In this document: piece after piece, positions 1 to 8,043 of the stretch
Layout of the letters: each line of letters opens with the position of its first letter
Numbering within the stretch: position 1 is the first letter of the stretch
NCBI GenBank assembly: GCA_002344355.1
Contig: DDTN01000039.1
Location: 1 to 64,000 of the forward strand
Direction: 5' to 3'
DNA: 64,000 bases
Source: Proteobacteria bacterium UBA2363
GTDB taxonomy: Bacteria > Pseudomonadota > Gammaproteobacteria > Xanthomonadales > UBA2363
Notes under the pieces: model-generated
The model's input: the letters and a program-made list of their open reading frames with translations, nothing else
Database searches by the model: none
What the model was told of the DNA's origin: nothing
Position numbers and translations under genes: made by a program

Positions 1-1
1 G

Positions 2-415
2 GGCTGGAAGGTGTCGGCCTCCTCCCGCACGGACTTCGTCCTGGATGCCCTGGAACAGGCGCTGCACGAGCGCCGGCCGGACCCCGGCGGCCTGGTCCAT
101 CACAGTGATCGTGGTGTGCAGTACGTGTCGATCCGCTACACCGAGCGTCTGGCCAAGGCAGGAATCCAGCCCTCGGTGGGCAGCGTCGGCGATTCCTACG
201 ACAACGCCTTGGCCGAAACCATCAACGGCCTCTACAAGGCCGAGGTCATCCAGCGTCGGTCCTGGCGCAGCCTGAAAGCGGTCGAACTGGCCACCCTGGA
301 CTGGGTGGACTGGTTCAACAACCGGCGACTCCTGGGGCCGATCGGTGACATACCCCCGGCAGAAGCAGAAGCCGCCTACTATCAGCAAACCCGTGAGCTC
401 GCCCAAGCGGCGTGA
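2..415 (+). CDS. IS3-family transposase OrfB (DDE integrase core), 5' truncated by window edge
   Basis: This is the C-terminal part of a DDE transposase with the retroviral-integrase fold, which cuts and joins IS ends. The reading frame is open from base 2 and continues upstream, so the start is outside the window. Visible motifs are HHSDRGVQY, which carries the second catalytic Asp, and DNALAETINGLYKAEVI, which carries the catalytic Glu. The spacing and the trailing WVDWFNNRRL segment are typical of IS3 OrfB. About 137 residues remain of a protein usually near 280 residues. The frame shows no internal disruption, so the element may still be intact. Confidence 0.93.
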   Translation, partial: GWKVSASSRTDFVLDALEQALHERRPDPGGLVHHSDRGVQYVSIRYTERLAKAGIQPSVGSVGDSYDNALAETINGLYKAEVIQRRSWRSLKAVELATLDWVDWFNNRRLLGPIGDIPPAEAEAAYYQQTRELAQAA

Positions 416-427
416 CTCACACAAAAA

Positions 428-454
428 AGCCTCCGGGATTCCCGGGGCGGTTCA
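428..454. repeat. Right terminal inverted repeat of the IS3 element
   Basis: The sequence after the transposase stop ends CCCGGGGCGGTTCA at 454. Read inward it begins TGAACCGCCCCGGG, which matches the IR consensus of many IS3-group elements. The left partner is outside the window, so pairing cannot be confirmed. Confidence 0.6.
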
Positions 455-565
455 CCCGCTTGGCGGGGGAGGGGCGGGGGAGAGGGCGGCCACCGACGGC
501 GCGGATCACCCGGTCCCCGCCAGAGCGATCCGGCGCCGATGGCGGGTGCGGTCGCCGCCTCGTGC

Positions 566-2989
566 TCAGTCGCCTGCGCCGAGCGCGGCGGCGATCCGCC
601 GCTGCCACCAGTCGCCGCCCGGGTGCGCCGGCAGGGCCTCGGCCAGCGAGACCAGTGCCTGCCTGACCGCGGCATCGCCCGGCGCCAGCTGCCAGCGCGC
701 CAGGGTCCGGCAGGCCTCGACCTGGAGCAGGGCGCCATGGCCCTCGGGCAGCCGGCCGGCCTGCAGCTGCGCCGCCAGGTCGCACTCGGCCAGCGCCTGC
801 TCGGCGCTGTCGGCCGCCAGCGCGATCTCGCCCATGGTCCGGCGCAGGGCGGCCTCGGCGAGGTGGTTCTGGTCGGAGCGCGAACGGTAACCCCCCGCCC
901 AGATCGCCTCCACCGTGCTGCGTGCCGCCGCGAGGTCGCCGCTGCGCGCCTGCACCAGCGCAAGGGCCGCCATCGAATTCATGGTGCCGCCATGGTCGAT
1001 GCCGTGGCGGGCCTGGCGGCCGCTGACGGCGCGCTGCAGGGGGGCGATGGCCTCGGCGTAGCGATGCTGGCGCGCCAGCGCCACGCCCAGTTCGTGCGCC
1101 GCCAGCACGGCCTGCGGATGGCCGGGTCCGAAGCGCGCCACGAAGCGCGCGTCGAGGTCGGCCAGCAGCGCCACGGCCTCGTCGATGCGGCCGACGCCGA
1201 CCAGGGCGGTGGCGACCGGGAAGCCGGCGGCCAGCGCGTCGGGATGGTCGGCGCCCAGCGCCTGCGCGCGCAGTTGCCGGGTTTCCTCGGCGGCGACCAG
1301 CGCCTCCTCGTTCCGGCCCAGACGGGCCAGGGCCAGGCTCAGGCCGGCCGCGATGTAGGCCCGGCTCAGCGGCGGCACATGCCCGAGGTCCGCGGCGCGC
1401 GGCCGGGCGCGTTCACCGACCTCCGCAAAACCACGGGCGGCGGCCTCGAAGTCGCCGACCAGGAACGCGTGCCAGGCCAGGTGGCGATCGACCTCGATCC
1501 GCCGCGGGTCGCGCCCGTCGAGTCCTGCGAGGTCGCCGGCGAGCGCCTGCAGCAAGGCCAGGTGGCGGTCGTAGCGGCCGGCGACCTCCTCGACGTCGGC
1601 GCGGCGCAGGCGGTGCGCCACCACGGTCGGATCGTTGTCGCCGAGCAGCGGACGGGCGCGGGCGATGGCCAGGTCCAGGGCCTGCGCGGCGGGGTCGGTG
1701 CGGCCCAGGTTGAGCAGGGTGTCGCCCAGCACGGCGTACAGCGCGGCGGCGATCAGCGGTTGCCCGGCCAGACGCGGCTCGACGCGCGGGATCGCCAGTT
1801 CGATCAGCTCGCCGATCGGCGCATCCTGGGTGTTGACGCCGTAGGGGTCGGCGGCGCGGATCAGGTCCTCGCTGAGGAACTGGTTGATCGCCTGCGCGGT
1901 GGCCGCCTCGCGTTCGGCGCGCACCGCCGCCGCCTGCGCCAGGTCGCGCTGGTCGCGGATGCGCAGCGCCGAGGTCGCCGCGGCCAGCGCCAGCACCACC
2001 AGCACGCCGGTGGCGACCAGCACGCCGCTGCGGTTGCGGCGGACGAACCGGCGCAGCCGGTACCCGGGCCGGTGCCCGACCGCCGCGAGGGGGCGCTGGT
2101 CGAGGAACGCCCGGACATCGGCGGCGAGCGCGTCGACGGTCGCGTAGCGCCGTTCGGGCCGCTCGGCGGTGGCGCAGGCGACCAGGGTCTGCAGGTCGGC
2201 GGGCAGCCCGGCGACGGACTCCGCCGCGACGGCGGGCCTCGCCCCCGGGTCGGCGCGGGTGACCGCGTCGGCCTCGTCGGCGTCGCGAGCGAGCAGGCGC
2301 TGCAGCAGGCGGCCGAGCTGCCAGATGTCGGCCGCCACCGTCGGCCGCTCGCCGCGCAGCTGCTCGGGGCTGGCATGGCCCGGCGTGTGCGCGGCGCTGG
2401 CCAGGTCGTCCTCGCCGTCGACCAGGTGGGTGATGCCGAAATCGAGCAGCCTGGCGTTGCCATGGCCGTCGACCAGCACGTTGGAGGGCTTGATGTCGCG
2501 GTGCAGGACGCCGTGCGCATGGGCGAAGGAGACCGCCGCGCACACCTGCAGGAACAGCAGCAGCCGGTCGCGCAGGCCGAGACAGTGGACGCGGGCGTGG
2601 TCGTCGATGCGGCGCCCGTCGATGAGTTCCATCGCCAGCCACGGCTGGCCGTCGTCGGTGTGGCCGCCATCCAGCAGGCGGGCGATGTGCGGATGGCCGA
2701 GGTCGGCCAGGGCCTGCCGTTCGCGGCGGAACAGGGTGCGGGCGGCGTCGTCCTGGCGGCCGCTGGCGATCCATTTCAGCGCCACCGCCTGGCGGTACTC
2801 GCCGTCGTCGCGCTCGCCGCGGAAGACGATGGCCATGCCGCCACGGCCCAGTTCGCCGGTGATCCGGAACGGGCCGATGCGGTCGCCGGGGCGCGGCGCG
2901 TCGACGCCGCGGGCGCGGGCCAGCAGCGAGGCGGCGACGCCGCCCAGCAGCGCGCCGCCGGTGGCGAGGTCCTCGGGTCGGATCGGCAT
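566..2989 (-). CDS. Serine/threonine protein kinase with C-terminal TPR region (short N-terminus)
   Basis: Hanks-type kinase of 807 residues. The kinase domain spans about residues 38-300, with a glycine loop at 45-55 (GELGRGGMAIV), Lys72 in VALKW, HRDIKPSN at 163-170 and DFG at 183-185. SPE replaces APE near 207-209. A single membrane segment follows at about 316-336, so the kinase should be cytoplasmic and the long helical TPR-like C-terminus (about 360-800) extracytoplasmic. The ATG at 2989 is supported by GGAGGGG 9 nt upstream. Only about 37 residues precede the kinase domain, whereas the paralogue at 13633 has about 85. No ECF sigma gene sits beside it. The substrate is unknown. Confidence 0.9.
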   Translation of the reverse strand: MPIRPEDLATGGALLGGVAASLLARARGVDAPRPGDRIGPFRITGELGRGGMAIVFRGERDDGEYRQAVALKWIASGRQDDAARTLFRRERQALADLGHPHIARLLDGGHTDDGQPWLAMELIDGRRIDDHARVHCLGLRDRLLLFLQVCAAVSFAHAHGVLHRDIKPSNVLVDGHGNARLLDFGITHLVDGEDDLASAAHTPGHASPEQLRGERPTVAADIWQLGRLLQRLLARDADEADAVTRADPGARPAVAAESVAGLPADLQTLVACATAERPERRYATVDALAADVRAFLDQRPLAAVGHRPGYRLRRFVRRNRSGVLVATGVLVVLALAAATSALRIRDQRDLAQAAAVRAEREAATAQAINQFLSEDLIRAADPYGVNTQDAPIGELIELAIPRVEPRLAGQPLIAAALYAVLGDTLLNLGRTDPAAQALDLAIARARPLLGDNDPTVVAHRLRRADVEEVAGRYDRHLALLQALAGDLAGLDGRDPRRIEVDRHLAWHAFLVGDFEAAARGFAEVGERARPRAADLGHVPPLSRAYIAAGLSLALARLGRNEEALVAAEETRQLRAQALGADHPDALAAGFPVATALVGVGRIDEAVALLADLDARFVARFGPGHPQAVLAAHELGVALARQHRYAEAIAPLQRAVSGRQARHGIDHGGTMNSMAALALVQARSGDLAAARSTVEAIWAGGYRSRSDQNHLAEAALRRTMGEIALAADSAEQALAECDLAAQLQAGRLPEGHGALLQVEACRTLARWQLAPGDAAVRQALVSLAEALPAHPGGDWWQRRIAAALGAGD

Positions 2990-3135
2990 CGGGTCGCACC
3001 CCTCCGGCGGCGAACGTTGACGGTCGCCATGGTGGGTGCCGCCGCCGCGGTCGGCAAGCAGGGCGGCCAGGCGTCGACGATACTCCGCTACCGGCGCCCC
3101 GACCGGGCAGCGTGTCCCCGCAGCGGAGAATGCCC

Positions 3136-3561
3136 ATGCACGACCGTCCGAAGGACGCAGGCACCGACGGCCCCCGGCAGGCGCTGGCCCTGGTCGCCCT
3201 GGTGGTGCGCGATTACGACGAGGCCCTGGCCTGGTACTGCGGCGTGCTGGGCTTCGAGACCATCGAGGACCGCCCGGTGCCCGAGCAGGGCAAGCGCTGG
3301 GTGGTGGTGGCGCCGCCCGGGGGCGGTGGTGCCCGGCTGCTGCTGGCGCGCGCCTCGGGGCCGCTGCAGTCGACCCGGGTCGGCGACCAGACCGGTGGCC
3401 GCGTCTTCCTGTTCCTGCACACCGACGACTTCCAGCGCGACCACCGCCGCTACCTGGCCGCCGGCGTCGAATTCGTGCGCCCGCCGGAGCGGCAGCCCTG
3501 GGGCCAGGTCGCGGTGTTCCGCGACCTCTACGGCAACCTGTGGGACCTCATCGGGTCCTAG
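3136..3561 (+). CDS. VOC-family (glyoxalase/bleomycin-resistance/dioxygenase fold) protein
   Basis: A 141-residue single-domain VOC protein. It has the two babbab halves: ALVALVVRDYDEALAWYCGVLGF at the N-terminus and a closing VAVFRDLYGNLWDLIG, a signature of glyoxalase-like and antibiotic-resistance-like members. The substrate cannot be read from sequence; members isomerise methylglyoxal adducts, bind drugs or act as dioxygenases. The chosen ATG at 3136 lies 7 nt from GGAG (3125-3128). An in-frame ATG at 3130 is only 1 nt from it and a GTG lies at 3112, so both are less likely. It is a lone gene, convergent with 3659-5071 across an inverted-repeat element. Confidence 0.85.
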   Translation: MHDRPKDAGTDGPRQALALVALVVRDYDEALAWYCGVLGFETIEDRPVPEQGKRWVVVAPPGGGGARLLLARASGPLQSTRVGDQTGGRVFLFLHTDDFQRDHRRYLAAGVEFVRPPERQPWGQVAVFRDLYGNLWDLIGS

Positions 3562-3580
3562 CCGCGGGGTAAACGGGGGT

Positions 3581-3658
3581 GGGGGTCAGAGTGCCTTTTC
3601 CCCCGTGCCCTGGTCGCCTTGCCCGAGCCCTCTTCGGGGAAAAGGCACTCTGACCCCC
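3581..3658. repeat. Perfect 23-bp inverted repeat (REP/BIME-like element, possible bidirectional terminator)
   Basis: Two exactly complementary 23-nt arms (3581-3603 and 3636-3658) surround a 32-nt centre. The core is GGTCAGAGTGCCTTTTCC and its complement. Similar GGGGTCAGAGTGC-type repeats are, to my knowledge, scattered between genes in many proteobacteria, often in REP-like pairs. The element fills the gap between two convergent genes, ending one base inside the stop-codon region of the minus-strand gene. A transcript from either side would fold into a long stem with a U- or A-rich part, so it may end transcription from both sides. No second copy was noticed in this window. Confidence 0.75.
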
Positions 3659-5071
3659 CTAAGGCAACTGCCGCAACAGCGCGGCGATCGCCGGATTGTC
3701 CGGGTGCATGCCCCGGAGCTGCTCGAGCAGGCGCCGGGCGCCGGCGCTGTCGTCGCGGCCGAAGGCCATCAGGCGGGCCATCTGCACGCCGACCTCGGCA
3801 TGGTCCGGGTGCTGGCGGTGGCGATTGAGGAAGTTCAGCAGCAGGCGCCCGGCCAGCTGCACGTGCTGCTGCTGGGCCAGGCGCTTGCCGACCGCCAGCA
3901 CCTGGTCGGGGCGGTCCATCAGGAAGCCGCGGTCCAGCGTCAGGCCCAGGCCGACCAGCCAGGCCAGTTCGCCCGGCCGGCTGGCCTCCTCCCAGGCCAC
4001 CGCCAGCGCCGCCAGCTCGGGCAGGAGCGGGGCCGGATCCGGCAGGCCGGCCAGGCCGGCCTCGAAGCCGGCCCGGTCCAGGCGCCGGCCGCGCAGTTCG
4101 GCGACCAGCCGGCGCGCCGCCGGCACGGCGCCGTCGCTCGCCGCCAGCGCCGCGAAGCGCGCGCCCTGGTCGACCGGCGCGGCCGCGGCGACCGCGGCGG
4201 CGACCGCGCTGGCGGCATCGGCCGGCACCGTCGCGGCATCGGGCTCGGCCTCGACGCCCAGGTGCGGGCGCAGCGCGCGTTCCTGCACGAACCACCAGGG
4301 AATCGCGACAAGGGTCGCCACCGCTGCCAGCACGGCGAAGATCAGCATGCCGAACTCGAAGAACAGGCGCACGATCGTCTGGCCCAGGCGCTGCCCGCCC
4401 AGGTGCACAGCCAGTACCAGGACCGTGGCGATCACCAGACTGGCCGGCACGAAACGCCCAGGTTGGCCGAACACGGCCGCGAAACTGTCGGACAGGACCT
4501 CGGAGAACGGCTCCTCCGCACGGATCGCGCGAACGTAGGTCAGCGCGCTGACGCTGGCCAGCATGATCGCCAGGGGCGAAAGGGCGATGATCACCGCGTA
4601 GATGCCCCACAGGCCCAGGCTGTTGAACAGGCCGAACATCAGACGCATCACCGCGGGCGTCTGGAACAGCGAGCCGATCAGCTTTCCCATCACCCAGCCT
4701 GCAACCGCCCAGAACACCATCAGACCGACCAGCGTGCCGGCGGCCTCCGCCAGCGGCCGCACCGCCCCGACGCCGTGCGGCGCGCCCTCGGCCGCGGCCA
4801 GGGTCCGGAAGCCGGTCACCATGATCGCGGTGCTGACCACGGTCTGCAGAACGGCATCCAGGAAGCCGCGCCAGCCACCGGACTGGAACGGCCCGGCCAG
4901 CGTCAGGTGCGGCAACAGCCAGATGAACGCGCCGAAGGCCAGCGCGAACGGCGCCAGCCGCGCCAGGTGGCCGGCCAGCAGGGCGAAGGTGGGCCCGAAC
5001 CAGGCCAGCATGCCGGCCTCGGACAGGCGCGCGTCGAGCGGATGCTCGCCGAGCCGTGGATCACGTTCCAT
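3659..5071 (-). CDS. Polytopic inner-membrane protein with helical (TPR-like) cytoplasmic tail
   Basis: Function not recognised. The 470-residue protein has about six hydrophobic segments within residues 30-255 (for example LVGLMVFWAVAGWVMG, LWGIYAVIIALSPLAIMLAS and FGMLIFAVLAAVATLVAI). An Ala-rich linker near 270-290 follows, then a soluble helical tail to residue 470. The tail contains repeated LLxxL and AxxLL helices and ends MHPDNPAIAALLRQLP, resembling TPR proteins. The ATG at 5071 has AGGGAGGA about 9 nt upstream, so the much longer upstream open frame is not used. It is divergent from the beta-barrel-like gene at 5210 (138-nt gap). A membrane-anchored scaffold is possible, but this is inference. 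Confidence 0.8.
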   Translation of the reverse strand: MERDPRLGEHPLDARLSEAGMLAWFGPTFALLAGHLARLAPFALAFGAFIWLLPHLTLAGPFQSGGWRGFLDAVLQTVVSTAIMVTGFRTLAAAEGAPHGVGAVRPLAEAAGTLVGLMVFWAVAGWVMGKLIGSLFQTPAVMRLMFGLFNSLGLWGIYAVIIALSPLAIMLASVSALTYVRAIRAEEPFSEVLSDSFAAVFGQPGRFVPASLVIATVLVLAVHLGGQRLGQTIVRLFFEFGMLIFAVLAAVATLVAIPWWFVQERALRPHLGVEAEPDAATVPADAASAVAAAVAAAAPVDQGARFAALAASDGAVPAARRLVAELRGRRLDRAGFEAGLAGLPDPAPLLPELAALAVAWEEASRPGELAWLVGLGLTLDRGFLMDRPDQVLAVGKRLAQQQHVQLAGRLLLNFLNRHRQHPDHAEVGVQMARLMAFGRDDSAGARRLLEQLRGMHPDNPAIAALLRQLP

Positions 5072-5209
5072 GTGCGGTCCTCCCTGGACCGGCGCAGTGT
5101 AGAAAGCCGGCGGCCCGGCGTACAGCCCGTGCCGGCGCTGGCGCTGGACGCGCCAATGCGACACCTCCACACTGCCAGCGAGGCGCTTCCCGATTCCGGA
5201 GGTGGATCC

Positions 5210-6106
5210 ATGCAACAGCGCGCCCGCGCGATCGCCCTGGGCTGCACCCTGGCCCTGGCCGCCCCCGCCGTCGCCGTCGAGCGCGGCTGGACGGTCGATG
5301 TGCGTGCCGGGCATATCGAGGGACCGGGCATGACCAACAAGGAGCTCGATCTTTTGCGGCGTGTCGACGGCATCGAGGAGGGCCGGCGCCTCGGGCTGGG
5401 CATGCAGTGGCAAAGTGGCGGGCCGTGGTATGTGCGCGGCAATTACACGCGAAGTGTGCTCCGCTACGAGAGTCCGTTGAATCCCGCATGTCCCGTCACG
5501 GCCAATCAGTTCCTGCCCCCGTTTCGCAACTGCCAGACCATCACAGATCCCCGCGTCGGCCAGATCCAGGATCGTCATCACCAGCTCGACCTGGCCGTCG
5601 GTTACCGGTGGAACCTGCTCGGCTGGCTCGGTGCCCATGGCGAGCTGGGCTATGGCCTGACCCAATGGCGCTCCCGGGAGGACATCGAGGCGAACGCCAC
5701 AGCCGGGTGCCTGGCTTTCAGTGTGGGGATCCCGCCCAGACGTTTGTCGAATTGCGTCGAAGTCAACCGCCATGCCCGCGCCGACGGCCTGGTGGCCGCC
5801 CTGGGCATCGACCTGTGGCCGGCCAGCCGGTTCTCGCTGACGGCCAGGATCAACCACCAGTCGTTCCGGTATCGGATCTACCGCAACGACCTGTACGCGC
5901 GTTTCGCCACCGCCAACAACCTCAACCAGGCACCCGGCTTCACCTTCTCCAACCTGGTCGCCCGCGAACCCCCCGGCTCCTGGACCTGGGGCGCGCTGCA
6001 GGCGCGCTATGCGCTTTCGCCGCGGCTGTCGGTGCTGCTGCAGGTCGAGGGGCTGGGCAACCGCGACTGGGAGACCGTCGACCTGGGGCTGCGGTTCCGG
6101 CTGTAG
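5210..6106 (+). CDS. Predicted outer-membrane beta-barrel protein
   Basis: Not assigned to a named family. A 298-residue protein with a signal peptide (MQQRARAIALGCTLALAAPAVAV). Alternating aromatic/polar strands follow throughout, such as WYVRGNYTRSVLRYE, HHQLDLAVGYRWNLLG, AHGELGYGLTQW, FSLTARINHQSFRYRIY and WETVDLGLRFRL. Four or more Cys residues in the middle (CPV, CQT, AGC, NCVE) suggest loop disulfides. The length and pattern fit a barrel in the outer membrane. GGAGG lies 7 nt before the ATG at 5210. Stretches around 5450-5760 seem less GC-biased at third positions than the neighbours, which may mean faster evolution or transfer; I did not compute this. Confidence 0.75.
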   Translation: MQQRARAIALGCTLALAAPAVAVERGWTVDVRAGHIEGPGMTNKELDLLRRVDGIEEGRRLGLGMQWQSGGPWYVRGNYTRSVLRYESPLNPACPVTANQFLPPFRNCQTITDPRVGQIQDRHHQLDLAVGYRWNLLGWLGAHGELGYGLTQWRSREDIEANATAGCLAFSVGIPPRRLSNCVEVNRHARADGLVAALGIDLWPASRFSLTARINHQSFRYRIYRNDLYARFATANNLNQAPGFTFSNLVAREPPGSWTWGALQARYALSPRLSVLLQVEGLGNRDWETVDLGLRFRL

Positions 6107-6154
6107 GGCGCAGGACCTCGCGGCGCACCGGCGGCCCGCCAGCCGCGCGCGGGC

Positions 6155-6748
6155 TCAGACCGCCGACTTGCCGCCGGCGCCGCGCCAGGGGCGGTACAGG
6201 GCGCGCAGGGTGGCGATGTCGGCGTCCATGTCGGCGCCCGGGTGCAGGGGCGGGCCGATGCCGATGGTGCGCTCGGGGTAGTGGAACCAGGCCGGGATGA
6301 TCGGCACGTCGGCGGCGCGGGCGATGCGCCAGAAGCCGTTCTTCCAGCGCGCCACCGGCTTGCGGGTGCCTTCCGGGGCGATGCCCAGCCAGAAGCGGTC
6401 ATGGGTGCGGAACTGCGCGACCGCCTGGCGGACCATGTCGCCGGCGGCGCCGCGGTCGATCGGGATGGCGCCGAAGCTGCGCAGCATCGCGCCCAGCGGC
6501 CACCAGAACAGTTGCCGCTTGGCCAGGAAATGCACGTCCAGGCCGATGTACTGCTTCATCGCCAGGCCATGGAAGCCGTCGAGGTTGCTGGAGTGCGGGG
6601 CGACGATCACCACCGCCTTGGGCACGTCCGGAAAACGCCCGACCAGGCGCCAGCCGGTGGCGCGCAGCCAGGCGGCGCCCAGGTGCCGGGACACGCCGGT
6701 GCGCATTCGCGGCGCGTTCGGCGGCAGCGGTTCGGCGATGGCGCGCAT
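6155..6748 (-). CDS. 1-acyl-sn-glycerol-3-phosphate acyltransferase family protein (PlsC-like)
   Basis: A 197-residue acyltransferase of the PlsC superfamily. These enzymes transfer an acyl chain to a glycerophospholipid or related acceptor at the inner membrane. The HX4D motif appears as PHSSNLDGF and the phosphate-binding motif as APEGTRK. The segment GAIPIDRGA matches the third conserved block. It is shorter than canonical PlsC (about 240) and lacks an obvious N-terminal membrane helix, like small proteobacterial PlsC-like proteins of unknown acceptor. The gene starts 8 nt after the arfB stop, so the two are probably co-transcribed. Confidence 0.85.
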   Translation of the reverse strand: MRAIAEPLPPNAPRMRTGVSRHLGAAWLRATGWRLVGRFPDVPKAVVIVAPHSSNLDGFHGLAMKQYIGLDVHFLAKRQLFWWPLGAMLRSFGAIPIDRGAAGDMVRQAVAQFRTHDRFWLGIAPEGTRKPVARWKNGFWRIARAADVPIIPAWFHYPERTIGIGPPLHPGADMDADIATLRALYRPWRGAGGKSAV

Positions 6749-6756
6749 GGCGCGGC

Positions 6757-7179
6757 TCAGTCCTCCAGGCGCGGCCGGCCGCGGTTGCGCTTGACCGCGC
6801 CGCGGCTGGTCTTGGCGTCGACGCGGCGGCGCTGCGCGGCGCGCGAGGGCCGGGTGGCGATGCGCGCCTTGGCCACGTGCAGGCCGGCGCGGATGAAGTC
6901 GGCCAGGCGCGCGCGGGCGTCCTCGCGGTTGCGGCCCTGGTCGCGGAAGCGCTGCGCCTGCAGGACCAGCACGCCGTCGGCGGTGAGCCGGCGGTCGCGG
7001 CGCGCCAGCAGGCGTTCGCGCAAGTCCTCGGGCAGGGACGGCGAGTTGCGCACGTCGAAGCGCAGCTCGACGGCGCTGGCGACCTTGTTGACGTTCTGGC
7101 CGCCGGGCCCGGAGGCGGTCACGAAGCGCTCGACCAGTTCGGCGTCGGCAATCGCGAGGGAGGGCGTGATCTCCAGCAT
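6757..7179 (-). CDS. arfB: Alternative ribosome-rescue factor ArfB (peptidyl-tRNA hydrolase, YaeJ family)
   Basis: ArfB enters the empty A site of stalled ribosomes and hydrolyses the peptidyl-tRNA ester. The 140-residue length is typical. The GGQ catalytic loop is in TASGPGGQNVNKVASAVELRF. The basic C-terminal tail (AAQRRRVDAKTSRGAVKRNR) matches the part that anchors ArfB in the mRNA channel. No Shine-Dalgarno sequence precedes the ATG; instead TACACT lies exactly 6 nt upstream, suggesting a leaderless mRNA. The plsC-like gene follows at once. Confidence 0.95.
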   Translation of the reverse strand: MLEITPSLAIADAELVERFVTASGPGGQNVNKVASAVELRFDVRNSPSLPEDLRERLLARRDRRLTADGVLVLQAQRFRDQGRNREDARARLADFIRAGLHVAKARIATRPSRAAQRRRVDAKTSRGAVKRNRGRPRLED

Positions 7180-7185
7180 CGGCGC

Positions 7186-7191
7186 AGTGTA
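7186..7191 (-). promoter_or_regulatory. Putative -10 element for leaderless arfB
   Basis: TACACT on the minus strand, preceded by GC, ends 6 nt before the arfB ATG (7179). At the usual -10 to start-site distance, transcription would begin at or next to the A of ATG. No -35 match is evident. Confidence 0.45.
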
Positions 7192-7225
7192 GCGGGGCGG
7201 GCGCCTGGCCCGCCGGCGCCGGCGC

Positions 7226-7981
7226 TCAGCGGTCGGTGGTCGCAGGACACGACTCGGGCCAGGGCGGCAGGTCCGCCTCGGGCGGCCAGCCCAGCGCCGC
7301 CAGCACCCGCTGCCAGGTGGCGTCCAGCGGCGCCTGCAGGCGCAGCGGCTGGCCGGTCAGGGGATGCGCCAGCGCCAGCCGCCAGGCGTGCAGCAGCATG
7401 CGGTGGCTGCCGAAACGCTCGCGGAACAGGCGGTTGTGCTCGCCACGGCCGAGCGTGCTGTCGCCGACGATCGGGTGGTGGACATGGTGCAGGTGGCGGC
7501 GCAGTTGCCGGTAGCGGCCGGTCAGCGGCGCCAGTGCCAGCAGGGCGTAGCGCTGCTGCGGGTAGCGGCCCAGCGCGATCGGGACCTCGACGGTGGCCAG
7601 GGTGCGCCAGCGGGTCAGCGCCGGCTTGCGCTCGCCGGTCATGCCGCCGACCGTGAGCGGGTAGTCGATCTCGCCGTCCGGCGCCGGCCAGCCGCGCACC
7701 ACGGCCAGGTAGGTCTTGGCGACCTCGCGCGCCATCAGCGCCTCGCCCAGGGCGCGCGCCACCGGCCGGCTGCGCGCGACCAGCACCAGGCCGCTGGTCG
7801 CGCGATCCAGGCGGTTGGCCAGGAACAGCGGACCGTCGACCTGCCGGCGCAGGCGGTCGACCAGGTAGTCGTCGTCGCGGCCGACCATGCGGCTGCGGTG
7901 CACGGCCAGGCCGGCCGGCTTGTCGACCGCGATCAGGTCGCCGTCGTCGTGGACGATGGCCAGGGGCGGGGAGACGGTCAT
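7226..7981 (-). CDS. truC: tRNA pseudouridine(65) synthase TruC
   Basis: RluA-family pseudouridine synthase of 251 residues, the TruC length. TruC isomerises U65 in some tRNAs. The catalytic motif reads NRLDRATSGLVLVA, with the essential Asp kept; the residue before R is Asn where the family usually has His. The downstream segment HPIVGDSTLGRGEHNRLFRERFG, followed by MLLHAWRL, is characteristic of TruC rather than RluA, RluC or RluD. The ATG at 7981 lacks a Shine-Dalgarno and has TAGGCT 6 nt upstream. It is separated from arfB by 46 nt, which contain arfB's own -10-like site. Confidence 0.9.
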   Translation of the reverse strand: MTVSPPLAIVHDDGDLIAVDKPAGLAVHRSRMVGRDDDYLVDRLRRQVDGPLFLANRLDRATSGLVLVARSRPVARALGEALMAREVAKTYLAVVRGWPAPDGEIDYPLTVGGMTGERKPALTRWRTLATVEVPIALGRYPQQRYALLALAPLTGRYRQLRRHLHHVHHPIVGDSTLGRGEHNRLFRERFGSHRMLLHAWRLALAHPLTGQPLRLQAPLDATWQRVLAALGWPPEADLPPWPESCPATTDR

Positions 7982-7987
7982 CGCGCA

Positions 7988-7993
7988 AGCCTA
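7988..7993 (-). promoter_or_regulatory. Putative -10 element for leaderless truC
   Basis: TAGGCT on the minus strand, then TGCGCG (6 nt), then the truC ATG. No ribosome-binding site lies in between, so the predicted transcript starts at the start codon. Confidence 0.45.
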
Positions 7994-8043
7994 GCCCGGA
8001 TTCTCCCGGTCATGCCCTGGCGCGCGGCCGGCCGGCGACCCGG

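Larger units (their letters stand above)
1..454 (+). mobile_element. IS3-family insertion sequence, right end only
   Basis: The window opens inside an IS3-family element. The transposase OrfB C-terminus reads in to position 415, and the element appears to end at 454 with a terminal repeat that closes in GGGGCGGTTCA, the usual outer end of many IS3-group elements. OrfA and the left end lie outside the window, so the target duplication cannot be checked. The IS lies tail-to-tail with the kinase gene that ends at 566. The G-rich sequence just beyond it (455-500) resembles a common intergenic element of this order, so the insertion is probably intergenic and disrupts no gene visible here. Confidence 0.8.

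Noticed and set aside
539..5209. A very long plus-strand open frame running into the barrel-protein gene
   Set aside because: It is antisense to the kinase and membrane-protein genes and only stays open because of high GC. Its translation is low-complexity, and the real gene starts at 5210 with a good ribosome-binding site.
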